The notes beneath the pieces are model-generated. The model was not told the DNA's origin. It saw only the letters and a program-made list of their open reading frames with translations, and ran no database searches. From assembly GCF_042477335.2 (NCBI RefSeq), contig NC_091247.1, positions 224,588,001-224,652,000 of the forward strand: a stretch of DNA of 64,000 nucleotides, read 5' to 3'. This document shows positions 1 to 13,100 of the stretch, one piece after another; positions within the stretch are counted from its first letter, which is position 1; every line of letters starts with the position of its first letter. The DNA comes from Ovis canadensis. Lineage: Eukaryota > Chordata > Mammalia > Artiodactyla > Bovidae. A program made the position numbers and the translations under genes.

Positions 1-1174
1 AGGAGTTCATGATCTGAGCCACAGTCAGCTCCTGGTCTTGTTTTTGTTGACTGTATAGAGCTTCTCCATCTTTGGCTGCAAAGAATATAATCAGTCTGAT
101 TTCGGTGTTGCCCATCTGGTGATGTCCATGTATAGGGTCTTCTCTTGTGTTATTGGAAGAGGGTGTTTGCTATGACCAGTGCATTTTCTTGGCAAAACTC
201 TTATTAGTCTTTGCCCTGCTTCATTCTGCATTCCAAGGCCAAATTTGCCTGTTACTCCAGGTGTTTCTTGACTTCCTACTTTTGCATTCCAGTCTCCTAT
301 AATGAAAAGAACGCCTTTTTAGGGTGTTAGTTCTAAAAGGTCTTGTAGGTCTTCATAGAACCGTTCGACTTCAGCTTCTTCCGTGCTACTGGTTGGGGCA
401 TAGACTTGGATTACTGTGATATTGAATGGTTTGCCTTGGAGACAAACAGAGATCATTGTGTCGTTTTTGAGATTGCATCCAAGTACTGCATTTCAGACTC
501 TTTTGTTGACCATGATGGCTACTCCATTTCTTCTGAGGGATTCCTGCCCGCAGTAGTAGATATAATGGTCATCTGAGTTAAATTCACCCATTCCAGTCCA
601 TTTTAGTTCGCTGATTCCTAGAATGTCGACGTTCACCCTTGCCATCTCGTTTGACCACTTCCAATTTGCCTTGATTCATGGACCTGACATTCCAGGTTCC
701 TATGCAATATTGCTCTTTACAGCATCGGATCTTGCTTCTATCACCAGTCATATCCACAGCTGTGTATTGTTTTTGCTTTGGCTCCATCCCTTCATTCTTT
801 CTAGAGTTTTTTCTCCATTGATCTCCAGTAGCATATTGGGCACCTAATGACCTGGGGAGTTCCTCTTTTGGTATCCTATCATTTTGCCTTTTCATACTGT
901 TCATGGGGTTCTCAAGGCAAGAATACTGAAGTGGTTTGCCATTCCCTTCTCCAGTGGACCACATTCTGTCAGACCTCTCCACCATGACCCGCCCATCTTG
1001 GTTTACCCCATGGGCATGGCTTAGTTTCATTGAGTTAGACAAGGCTGTGGTCCTAGTGTGATTAGATTGACTGGTTTTCTGTGAGTATGGTTTCAGTGTG
1101 TCTGCCCTCTGATGCCCTCTTGCAACACCTACCATCTTTCTTGGGTTTCTCTTACCTAGGGCGTGGGGTATTTC
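1..1174 (-). mobile_element. BovB LINE fragment, 5' and endonuclease part
   Basis: On the - strand the translation has [19 protein letters not shown] near 650-700 and then, broken by stops, the AP-endonuclease segments GVAIMV and VIQVYAPTS toward position 1. It lies directly after an RT fragment in the same orientation, an order impossible within one element, so it is a separate or rearranged copy. Truncated by the window edge. Confidence 0.85.
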
Positions 1175-4100
1175 TTGGAGTTTCAGCTTCAACATCAGTC
1201 CTTCCAATGAACACCCAGGACTGATCTCCTTTAGAATGGACTGGTTGGATCGCCTTGCAGTCCAAGGGACTCTAAAGAGTCTTCTCCGACACCACAGTTC
1301 AAAAGCATCAATTCTTCTGTGCTCAGCTTTCTTCACCGTCCAACTCTCACATCCATACATGATCACTGGAAAAACCATAGCTTTGACTAGATGGACCTTT
1401 GTTGACAAAGTAATGTCTCTGCTTTTCAATATGCTACCTAGGTTGGTTATAACTTTCCTTCCAAGGAGTAAGCGTCTTTTAATTTCATGCCTGCAATCAC
1501 CATCTGCAGTGATTTTGGAGCCCCCCCAAAGTAAAGTCTGGCAGTGTTTCCACTGTTCCCCCATCTATTTCCCATGAAGTGATGGGACCAGATGCCATGA
1601 TCTTCGTTTTCTGAATGTTGCGCTGTAAGCCAACTTTTTCACTCTCCTCTTTCACTTTCATCAAGAGGCTGTTTAGTTCCTCTTCTCTTTCTGCCGTAAG
1701 GGTGGTGTCATCTGCATATCTGAGGTTATTTATATTTTTCCCGGCAATCTTGATCCAGCTGTGCTTCTTCCAGCATATGTTAAATAAGCAGGGTGACAAT
1801 ATACAGCCTTGACGTACTCCTTTCCCAATTTGGAACCAGTCTGTTGTTCCATGTCCAGTTCTAACTCTTGCTTCCTGACCTGCATATAGGTTTCTCAAGA
1901 GACAGGTCAGATGATCTGGTATTCAGTTCAGTTCAGTTCAGTTCAGTTGCTCAGTCGTGTCCGACTCTTTGTGACCCCAAGAATCGCAGCACACCAGGCC
2001 TCCCTGTTCATCACCTTCTCCCGGAGTTCACTCAGACTCAAGTCCATCGAGTCCGTGATGCGATCCAGCCATCTAATCCTCGGTCGCCCCCTTCTCCTCC
2101 TGCCCCCGATCCCTCCCAGCATCAGAGTTTTTTCCAATGAGTCAACTCTTCTCATGAGGTGGCCAAAGTACTGGAGTTTCAGCTTTAGCATCATTCCTTC
2201 CAAAGAAATCCCAGGGTTGAACTCCTTCAGAATGGACTGGTTGGATCTCCTTGCAGCCTGGTATTCCCATCTCTTTAAGAATTTCACTTATATATGGAAT
2301 CTTAAAAAGAAAAAAAGTACAAAACAGAAGCAGATGCTTAGATAAAGATAACAAATGGGTAATTGCCAGAGGGGAGGGGTGTGGGAGGGTGAGTGAAATA
2401 GGAGGGGGAGACTTAGAGATACAGACTTCCAGATAAAAAAATAAATCAGTCAGAGGGAAGAGCTTTACAACATGGGGAAAATAGTCAGTAATGTTGTGAT
2501 AATTTTGTCTGGTGACAGATGGCAGCTAGATTTATTGTAGAGATAGTGTCATGTATGAAAATAGTCCAAGCACTGTGTTGTGTACCTGGAACCAACATAA
2601 TGTTTGTAGGTCAATTATACTTTAACTAAAAAATAACAATAAATGAGTAAATCCTTTCTAGGTTTTTAAAAAAATGATACAGAACATATTCATCTCCCAT
2701 GAATGTACACTTTTGCAGGAAGTTCACCCATACCTCTCCAGGCGCAGAGTTAACTTCTGATTTTGCCTTCAGTCGCTTTAGATCAGCTTGCCTGTTGTGG
2801 AATTACACAGAAGCAGAATCCCTCAGGGTGTTCTCTTTTGTGTCGGAGCACTGTGGTAACAGCAGGGCCCCTCTCCCTCCGGTCTTTAGAACACGTTCTT
2901 CTCCCAGGTGGGCCCTCCCCCTTAGGCGAGGGCCCCGTGTCTGAGCAGCAGTGGGAGAGGCATGAACCTCTTAGTTCCCTCCTGAGTTTATTCCCATCCA
3001 GCTTCATGGTCTTGAATTTAAATCTCAGAGTCCCGATTCCGATATATAAAAAGTAAAATGCTATAAAAACTCACTGCAGTCTTCCTTCTCGCCTCGCGGC
3101 CCCCTGTTTCGAAGGTCAAAGATGAGCCAGACTCTCCGGTCGCGCTGGGCATGGTGGACCGCTCCCGCATCCTGCTGTGTGTCCTCACCTTCCTCTGCCT
3201 CTCCTTTAACCCCCTGACCGCTCTGCTGCAGTGGGGGGGTGCCCACGATGCAGACCAGCACCCGCACTCAGGCCCTGGCCGTAGCATGCTATCACTCGAG
3301 TCAGGTAGGTGGAGGGCGCCTTGGGCCACCCGGGCACGAGTGGGCTACTGTGGCAGAAGGCGGCCCTACTTGCAACCCACTTGGCTTGTCACCAGGTCCC
3401 AAAGGGCTTTCACAGTGGGCCCCACCTGCTTGCTTCTGATAGTGTCCAGCATCAGTTGCATGTACAAGTAACAGGACAAACCTAAGTTCAATCAGAAATA
3501 GCGAAACAAATCAGGACCCTGCTCAGCTGTAATTGGGGTTTGGGGGTGTGCCTGTTTGGAGGAGGATGTGGTCTTGCTGCCTGAGTCGTTAAACCAGCTG
3601 CGAGCCCTGCCTTGGCCAGCAAAGATTTGTGTGGCATTCTGCCGCGCCATGGTGACAAGGGCTCCAGGGCTCCCATCGAGGCTGTGGAGTTGTCCCAGAT
3701 TTTCTACAGTGTGGATTAATTGCATGTATTTATTTGTGCTCTAAGCACTTAGACATTGTTACTAAATGAAGCAATCACATTTGTTTCAAACATGAGGGAG
3801 GAGGCTGCTTCCTTTAACCTGAGGGGTGGGTCAGGTGCCCTGCAGTGCCCCCAGGGCTGCCCTGGGTGGGTGCGTGGGCCCTTCCTCATGGGCTCAGCTG
3901 AGACGCTTCTCCATAGGCTCCAGGGGCTGGCTCGACTGGATGATGCCAACGCTTCTCCTATGGCTGGTGAACGGCGTGATTGTGCTGAGCGTCTTTGTGA
4001 AGCTGCTGGTTCACGGGGAGCCAGTGATCCGGCCGCACTCACGCTCCTCAGTCACCTTCTGGAGGCACCGGAAGCAGGCGGACCTGGACCTCGCCCGGGT

Positions 4101-7100
4101 GAGTCTGGGCATGGGCTCAGAGACCGTCATGCTCAGCGCGTGGGCATCCTCTGTCCCTCTTCTTCAGGGTCCTCTCTTCTTAAAGGTACAGGAAGGAAGG
4201 TTTGGGTGTCATACCCATTGCATGATGGGAAAGGAGAAGAGCGTTGACCCTAGTTTCCCAAGTGTGGCCTCCAGGAATGAGAAAAACACAGACAGGGTCT
4301 TCAGTACAGGGCAGTAGACTGTCCACTAGGCCCTCTCAGGTTGGCAGAGACCTGTTCAGATCCTCGGTCAGAGTAGTTTCACTGCATATTTGTCTAAAAC
4401 TGTGGTTCTCAAACTTCAGGGTCATCAGGACCACCCTGAGGGCCCATGTCCATCCCAGAGGTTCTGAGTCGGTAGTGGGGAAGGGGTGGGGTGGTAAACC
4501 AGGAATTCACATTTCTAACAAGATCCCAGGGGCTGATGATGCTCCTGGTCTCTGGGAACCACCCTTTAAGAACCTACAAGCCTGAAAGATTACTTGGTTC
4601 GTCTTCATCCATGTTATCACCTTATGTATGAAAGGTACCGTGGGAAATTCTGGATAGAATATTTGCTTAAAGATAGAACAAGGTACAATCCCAGTTAAGC
4701 AAAAAGGCTGGGAGGAAATATGTCAGAATGGCAGCAGTCATTCTAGGGGATAAGATTCCAGGTGGTTTCTTTGTACTTTTCTGTAGCTTTCTGAGTTTTC
4801 CCAGATTTTTCTTCACTAAGCATGCATTACTCTGATAACCTGGAGGACTGAAGAGAAAGTAAGAGTTTTCACTAAAACGAAACTAAAAGGCCGCCCCAAG
4901 GCTGGCGAATGTTACATATTCTTGCTTCCCATCAGGGGGACTTTGCGGCTGCCGCGGCCAACCTGCAAACCTGCCTGTCGGTGCTGGGCCGGGCCCTGCC
5001 CACCTCCCGCCTGGACCTGGCCTGCAGCCTCTCCTGGAACGTGATCCGCTACAGCCTGCAGAAGCTGCGCCTGGTGCGCTGGCTGCTCAAGAAGGTCTTC
5101 CAGCACCGGCGGGCTGCCCTAGCCACTGCTGCGGGCTTTGAGGAGGAAGCAAAGACCAGCGCCCGGGATGCAGCCCTGGCCTACCACAGGCTGCACCAGT
5201 TGCACATCACAGGTGAGGGCTGGCCGCCGCGGCCCGGCCTGCCTCCCAGTGCCCTGCGCCGTCGCCCCACCCCGCCTCAGTTTGCCAGTTTTCCGCCCCA
5301 GATCAACAAAGTCCCCTTTGCAATGCTCGTCGAGGATGGTTAGACCAGCCCTCTGCCCGTGGCCACGGCTGTGAAGACGCAGTTCCTCATTACGTGTGCT
5401 CAGTCGCTCAGGCACGTCAGACTCTCTGCGACCCTGTGGACTGTAGCCCACGAGGCTCCTCTGTCCATGGGGTTCTCCAGGCAAGAACACTGGAGTGGGT
5501 TGTCATGCCCTCCTCCAGAGAATCCTCCTGACCCTGGGATCGAACCCAGATCTCCCGCATTGCAGGCAGATTTTTTAACCATCTGAGCCACCGGGGAAGT
5601 CTTTCATCATTATAAGACACATGTTTTTTTCACTTTAACATCTCTGCACCAGGCTGTGTCCTCTACACATTGAGTGTCATGGTTAAGTTGGCAGTGCTTT
5701 TTCCGTGGTGGTGCTTAAGTTAATGGAGAAACTTAAAATTGATGGCGTCTTAGCATCAGTGAAACATGATCCTTTATTTCATTCCACAAAGTCCTGCTCT
5801 AATAGAGAAGCAGATTGGTCAGCAGGTGAATTACCGCTCAGTGTGGTTTAGGGGTCACAGAAGAGTTGGGTTTCAGCTGGGAGGGAGGGGTCCATGTTGG
5901 GTAGGGCCCTGAAAGCCTTCCGGCTTTGTGTGCAAGGAGGCGTTTGAGTTCACTGGCTCTGCTGAGGGGATGTGTCTTCCAGGCCGAGGGACGTGTTCCT
6001 AAGGAGGAGCTCCCCCCGCCTGGTGGTGTCCCCAGGTGGGCTGTGTGAGGGGAGGGCGACGGGCGCCAGCACAGTGGGGGCAATGACGTCATCAGGCCTG
6101 TGCTCTGAAGCCAAGAAGATTCACTCCGATGGAGAGGCTGCCTTTGGGAGGCCCTGTGGGAGCGGGTGCAGGTGCCGAGAAGACAGAGAGGAAGGAGTGG
6201 GTGGTTGACAGGCCTTGGGGACTCATTACATGGGAAGGGTAAGGAAAACTGGGTAAGGGGCTTCCCTGGTTTCTTGCTTGAGAGTTGGGGTGAATCATGT
6301 TGCCACCAACAAAGGTGGGGAGAAGAAGAGACACACAGCTTTCTAGGGAGGAGGTGAGATATCCAGCTCGGGACCCTTGCCCATGAGACACTGAGGAGGG
6401 CTGTTCAGTGAGGGGCTGCACTAGATCTGTTGTCCACGGATGGGGCTGGGCCTCTGGTCTGCAGGTGAGGATAAAAGCTATGGGCGCTGATGAGAGGGCT
6501 TGTGATGAAAGGGCCCTCAGGGCATGTGGGAGGAGACCTGCACGGAAAGGACGGGGCAGGGACAGGGAGTGGGGCAGAGGCTGACCTGAGAGGTGGCCGG
6601 GCAGGAGAGGCCGAGAGGCTTGGTGTGTGGGGAGGAGGGGATTCAAGAAGAGAGGTTGCTGCTGGGATGGGGGTGAGACGAGGGCAGAGAGCAGCCGCAG
6701 GCACAGCGACAGGAAGGCCATAGGTGACCTGGTGGCTGGGGGAGCTTCGCCCAGGGGTGGGGCGCTCCCAGGCCAGGGGGATGGAGATGAGACTCTGGGG
6801 CAGTGTGGGGCTGGAACACCTGCGGCCTTGTAGAGCTCTCGCAGCGGAGCCCCATGTGCAGACCTTCCCTGCTTCCCCATCCATCCTGAGCCCTTGGGGA
6901 TGAAACAGGTCTCTGATCCGGAAGCTGCATCTGTTCAGGAAAGTTCCAGCTGAGATGGTTCACACTGCTCATCCCCCACACTCACCCAGCACTCAGTGGG
7001 CCTGGCCCTGAGCAGGGCCCCGAGAGGACAGTGACGGAGAGATGACATGGTCCTCACGCTGCCCTCCACCTGCCTTCCCCACAAAGGAGAAAGCCCAGTT

Positions 7101-10100
7101 GGTGGTGCCTTCTGGGAAGACCAATACCTAAACGTCTGTGCCGAATGAAGTCTGGGGCCTGATATGAGACCAAAGAGGCCAGGCGGGGTCAGGAGGCCTG
7201 GCTGGCCATCCCCCAAGGGACAACCTGCTCCCCTCCTCCAAAAAAAAAAAGACAACTGCTTGTGCTGGCCACCTCCCCTCGCTGTAGTGAGGACCAAGGC
7301 AGGTGGCAGTGTGAGAGCCTCAGAGCCTCTGACACGCCTTGGGGTCTGGTCCCTGAAGAGCCGTTCAGCCCTCACGGAGGCTGCAGTGAGCCTCTCCTGG
7401 CCGTCCACCTCCCCGCCAAGATGTGTCTGGCCATCATGGCTCAGTTTTGCGTAACCTCCTTCCCTCGAAAGGGTGTGTGCTTTATAGACTGTGGGGTCTT
7501 GTTAAGCAAGATAAATTCAGATCAGTTTTTATTTTTCCAACCTTTCTTGCACCATTTGGAAACACGGGACTGTGTTAGCAGAACACGGCCATGCTGTTGA
7601 CACCGTTTGGGAAAATGCTGCAGCTTGCCCCCTGAGTCCTGCCCACTCGCCTGCAGTCCTGATCACTTCCGTTACCCAGGGCTGGGGCTGCGGGCCAGGC
7701 GTTAGACCTGTGCTTTCTCTGGTCCTCAACCACCTGTGAGGTAGAAGGGCGCACAGAGCTACTGGGTCGCAGGGCTGGCGCCCCATCCAGGGCTGTGATC
7801 AAAGAGTCCACCAGCTTCCCCGCCATGGTTCTGCTCTTGCTCTGCTGGTGCTGGAGGAGGCAGGAGAAAGCGTGGGTTGAGGGCCTCTGTCAACATTCAT
7901 CATTCTGTTTTTGCCGCCATAGGCAAGCTTCCCGTGGGATCCCCCTGTTCCGACGTGCACATGGCCTTGTGCGCAGTGAACCTGGCTGAATGTGCTGAGG
8001 AGAAGATCCCTCCGAGCACGCTGGTGGAGATCCACCTGACTGCCGCCATGGGGCTCAAGACCAGGTGTGGAGGCAAGCTGGGCTTCCTGGCGGTGAGTGT
8101 CCTTCACTTCCCTCCCCTGGACCTTCTCAGAGCGCCTTTCCCAGCCAACTGAGTGAGTGAAAGTCACTCAGTCATGTCCAACTCTGCGACCCTATGGACC
8201 GTAACCCACCAGGCTCCTCTGTCCATGGAATTCTTCAGGCAAGAATTCTGGAGTGGGTTGCCATTTTTGTCTCCAGGGATCTTCCTGACCCAGGGATTGA
8301 TCCCGCATCTCAAAGAATTGCAGGCGGATTCTTTACTGTCTGAGCCACCAGGGAAGCCCTTCCCAGCCAGGAGCCAAGATGTAAAAATTGGTGTGGGCCC
8401 TGCCCTCAGATGCTGACCACCTTGAGGGGTAGATGTCCACAAATACTTGGCAGTAAATAAAACAGACAAGAATTCCTTCCCCTGAGCCATTTTAAACAGA
8501 ACAAGGCATTTTAGTATCTTGAGGTATTGCTTCAGTGATAAGAGTGACCTTGTATTCAAGAGGCTAACGTGTGGCTCTTCTGCTTGGAGTCTGCTGGTTG
8601 TGTCTCCTGGTTCTATTATTAACTGAGAATGCCTTCTGTTTGGTACCTTGTGTTGATCACAGCTCTGTGGGTCTAGAAGTGGAAAACACTGTATGTCTTG
8701 TGAGGGGCTCGCGTCAGACTCCGGGTGGAGACCGTGGTTTCCTCCAGTGTGCCTGGCACAGGGCCAGCCTTGGGAACTCACAACTGGATAATTCACAGAC
8801 CGTGTTGCCAACTCGTTCACAGCCTCTGCTGACCTCAGGCTTTCTCTTCCAGCAGACACAGGCATGTCTTATTCAGTGTCAGCTTTGGGTTGGCTGCCTA
8901 GCACATCAGCTGTGTTCAGCAGAGAATGATCTTATCCCCCCATCCATGTCCATATCTCATTAATAGCACAGATGTGCTGAGAATAAGCAGGAACGTGCCC
9001 CGTGCTGACACTGATGTGCTTGAAGCGTGTCACCATACTCTGGGTGACAGAGGGCACGGGAGAGGAAGACCGTGTTCCCAAGACCCAAATAAGAGGTTCA
9101 TTCAGCAAAGGTTACTGAGGCCAGGCACTCCCTGGGGAGGACGTGCAGTGGCCAGCAGGACCTTCACCCTGCGGGGGTGGCTCGCAGTCGGACAGGAACC
9201 CAGACCAGGCCCAGGCCTTGGGGGCAGCAGGGTGCGGTGGGGTCTGGCTGGCTGCCCAGAGAGCACGCTGGGCTCCCGGCCCCGTCCTGGAGGAGGTCGA
9301 GGTGGCCTCTCTGGGCTGGGAGCAGTCCTGGTGCTCTGGGCCAGCGTCGTCACATTTGTCATCTCTGCCCCCCAAAAGTTTTCAAGGCATAATCGACATA
9401 CAACATACACACAGTGAAATGTGTCCAGTATAACTTAGCAACTTGATCAGTTTTCACACAGTGAACTGACCCGCGTAACAGCCACCCAGATCAAGAAGCT
9501 GTGTGTTCCCATCACCCCCAGAGCCTCCTTGCAGGCCTTGGCTCCTGCTGCCCCCACAGAGGGGACCAGTGTCCTGAATTTCATCACGATAGGTTAACCT
9601 CCCTGCTGTTTGTTGTTCCTGGAAGCTTTTTTTTAAAGTACAATATGCCTGTAGAAAAGTGTGCAAATTATAAATATACAGGTCAGCGACTTCCCAAAAT
9701 GAACACACGTGCTTATAACCAACAGATAGATCCAGAAACAGAACACAGCCCAGACCCCAGAAACCTCCCTTGGGACCCTTGCCATCAGCAAACTGCCACT
9801 CCCCACCCCAAGCCCCCCCGCTGGGTAACCAGCATCCAGATGACCTCAGATGCTTTGCGTCTATAAGCTTGGTACGAGGAGAGGCGCGCGTGCGTCCTGC
9901 AGCTCTCTGCCCTTTCCGCTCGGTGCCATGTGTAAGGTTCATTTGTGTTGTCGCACGTGGTTACAGATCGTCCATTCTCATCGCTTCATGGGAGTCCACT
10001 GTATGACCAGGCACTTACCAGTGGACTTGGGGGTCGTTTCCTGTTTTGGTTACTGTGAGCAGTGCTGCTGTGAACATTCCCGTTCTCTCAGTGCACTGTG

Positions 10101-13100
10101 CCTGCATCTCTGCTCCGGCGCTGCTAGCTCAGAGGTTTTCATTCGCTCAGCTTCAGTACCCACAGCCTGGCCGTTTTCCAAAGTGGATGGACCAGTTTTC
10201 ACTTCTCCAGCAGTGTAGAGAGTTTCAGTTCTGAACCCTCAGCAGACACAGGATAGTTTCGGGGTTTTAGCCCTTCTGGTGGTCATCTCATAGTGTTCAT
10301 TTATGGGCCATTTGGACATAGCCTCCTTTGTGAACACCCTGTTCAGATCTTCTACCCGTTTCTCATTTGTGATGTGTGTCTTTCTGTTGGTGTGAGGAGT
10401 TCTCTGCTCTGATCCTTGGTTGGAGATGTGCTCTGCATGTGTCTTCCCCCACTCTGTAGCTTGCTTGTTCTCTCAGTGGTGTTGATCAATAAGCACAAGT
10501 TCTTAATGTTCGTGAAATCTAGTCTATTCTTTTCCTTAACAGATATATCAGGTCCTGTTTAATATTCCTTTATCTTACCCCAGTGTCATGAAAATACTCT
10601 ACTAGGTGTCTGATAGACCCATTATTTTCAAATGTTGCACATGGGTCCATAATCCACTTGGAACCGGTTTGTGTATGAGTTGGAGGAAGAGATGCCAGAT
10701 CTACTTTCTTCTTCACATGTCTATCTCCCTGTCTCAGAATCTGTTGTTAAAATGACTGTCCTCTCCCTGCTGCACCCCTTTTGCATAAATTAAATGTCTG
10801 CATGTGAGGACTCTGCTTCTGGACCCTCTGGTCAGTTCCGTAGTGCACCACCAATACCACATACCCCTGGCGACCATATATCTAATACGTCTTGATGTCT
10901 GGAAGTGTCAGTCCTCTGCCCCTAGTGACTAGTGTCTGCTGTTTACCTTCCCGTATACATTTTAGGATCATTTCCATCAGCCCGGAAATCCCAGGGGGTT
11001 TTGATTGTCCTTGTTGCTAAGACGCAGCTGCTCTGTGAGAGGGACTCATCCGTTTGAGGAAGGCATGTGTGTAGCAGCTGAGGATGGGGGAGATGGTCCC
11101 CCAGTGAGTGCCCCACCCCGCTGAAAACGTTGAGTGTGCTTAACAAGCAGTGAGCAGTTTTTTGTTACTGCTGTTTTGTTTTTTTGGGCCACACAGCACA
11201 GCATGTGGGATCTTATGTTTTTGTTTTTCTCTTTTCTTCTGGACTGTACCACACGTCCTTTGCTTTTGGATTCAGGCAACCGTATTCAGGTTCCCCCAAG
11301 AGAGCCAGTCTCCTTGGTCCACGTCCTTTGAATGGCACTTTGGCAGGGCTATTTCTGACCCTGGCATTCAAGTCTTCTGAGACCGTCACATTAGATGATG
11401 GTGCTCAGAGCCCAGTAAAGGTCAGAACCATCAGGCTGAACCAGCAGAGGAAGCAGCCTCCTGGGTTGTGAAGGCAAGGCTGCCGTGTGATGGGTGAGGC
11501 CCAGCCCAGCAGCCGCTCCTCCTCCAGGCTCCCTGCACTGCGTTCTTCTCTCGCCCCTTCATCCTTCTCTGCTAGTTTCTCATTCAGATCGTGCTGTATC
11601 GAGTGGTTTTATGGGATTTAGAATAAAGATTTGTTGTTGTTCAGTCACTATGTTGTATCCAACTTTTTGGGACCTCATGGACTGTGGCACGCCAGGCTCC
11701 TCTGTCCTCCATTGTCTACCGGAATTTGCTCAAATTCATGTCCGTTGAATCAGCAGTGCTATCTAACTATCTCATCCTCTGCTATCCCTAGTCTTCTTTT
11801 GCCCTCAGCCTTTCCCAGCATCAAGGGCTTTTCCAGAGAGTTGGCTCTTCACAATAGATGGCTAAAGTATTGGAGCTTCAGCATCAGTCCTTCCAGTGAA
11901 TATTTAGGGGTGATTTCCTTTAGGATTGACTGGTTAGATTTCCTTGCAGTCAAAAAAAATGACACAATTTTTGAAAACATGGATGGACATCGTTGTCCCT
12001 GCAGGTTTATCCCTGGGCCCTGGAGTGATGTTATTTTGTGGGCTAAAGAGGGACGTGGGAAGCAGGGGCTTGGGCTCACCCAGGGATAGCAGGGGTGTCT
12101 CTCTCTCTCTCTTTTTTTTAATACTCATTTATTTATGTGCTTGGCTATGTTGGGTTTCAGTTGTGGCACACAGGATCTTCATCACAGCATGCAGACTCTA
12201 GTTGCAGCGTGCAGGCTCAGTAGTTGGCAGCACATGGGCTCAGTATCTCTGCAGAATATGGGCTCTTAGTTCCCCAAACAGGGATCAAACCTGCATCAAC
12301 CTGCACTGCAAGGCAGGTTCTTAACCACTGGACCACCAAGGAGGTCCCAGAGGGTTCTCTGGACAAAGAACAGAGAACAGGTGGACAAAGCCCTTGCTGG
12401 GCCAGCCTTGAGGGAGGGGCATCACGCAGGCCTGCTTGCGTCCTGGACAAACCTCGGGGCAGCCCTCTCACTCCAGCGCTTTCTAGACTGACAGTGATGG
12501 TAAATGACAGTCGCTGGCCACTTGCTGGGTGCCTGTTCTACACTCTTCACACTCTGAGGTGAAAGAAATGAAAATGAGTCAAAGCAGAACACAGTTTTAC
12601 CTAAAAATGCTCTCAAAGATATGTAATTAAAATGGCAGAAGAGAAAAAGTCTCAGGACCCAGGGGGCCACCTGGCTGGAATGCAGGGTTGGACAGGGTTG
12701 AGGGCGGGCATGCTGTAGGGGGGCCAGGGGCGCCTGGGAGAGCGTGGCTCAGCTTGGCAGGTTGAACGCCAGCATGGCGAAGAACATGATTCAAGTCCAG
12801 TTGGGCACACCCAGTAGGACAGGGTGCAGCCAAGTCTCCAAGGGTGCCTTGAGCCCCCAACCCCTTCCCTCTGGGGTTTGTCATTGAGCCCGGCAGGTTC
12901 CCCCGGAGCCAACGCCCTGGTTTCTGTGGGGGTGTTTGCTTCCAGGCGTGGAGGGTCCCAGCCCTCCTGCTGGCCCCCCTTCCCCAGCCTGCCTCCACCC
13001 GGTGGCACTTTCTGACGGCCTCCCGTGGCCACAGCTGCTGTCCGCCACCTTGGTGTCACGGTGGTCCTCGTCCTTCCACAGAGCTATTTCCTCAGTCACG

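Noticed and set aside
584-1564. 326-codon RT-like ORF as a gene
   Set aside because: It is part of dead, rearranged BovB copies in intron 7.
6092-6884. 262- and 159-codon - strand ORFs in SREBF2 intron 10
   Set aside because: Pro/Ser/Leu-rich low-complexity translation without domains, splice support or conservation cues.
12224-12562. tRNA-like B-box sequences in SINEs
   Set aside because: These are promoter remnants within SINEs; no intact cloverleaf tRNA gene was seen in the window.
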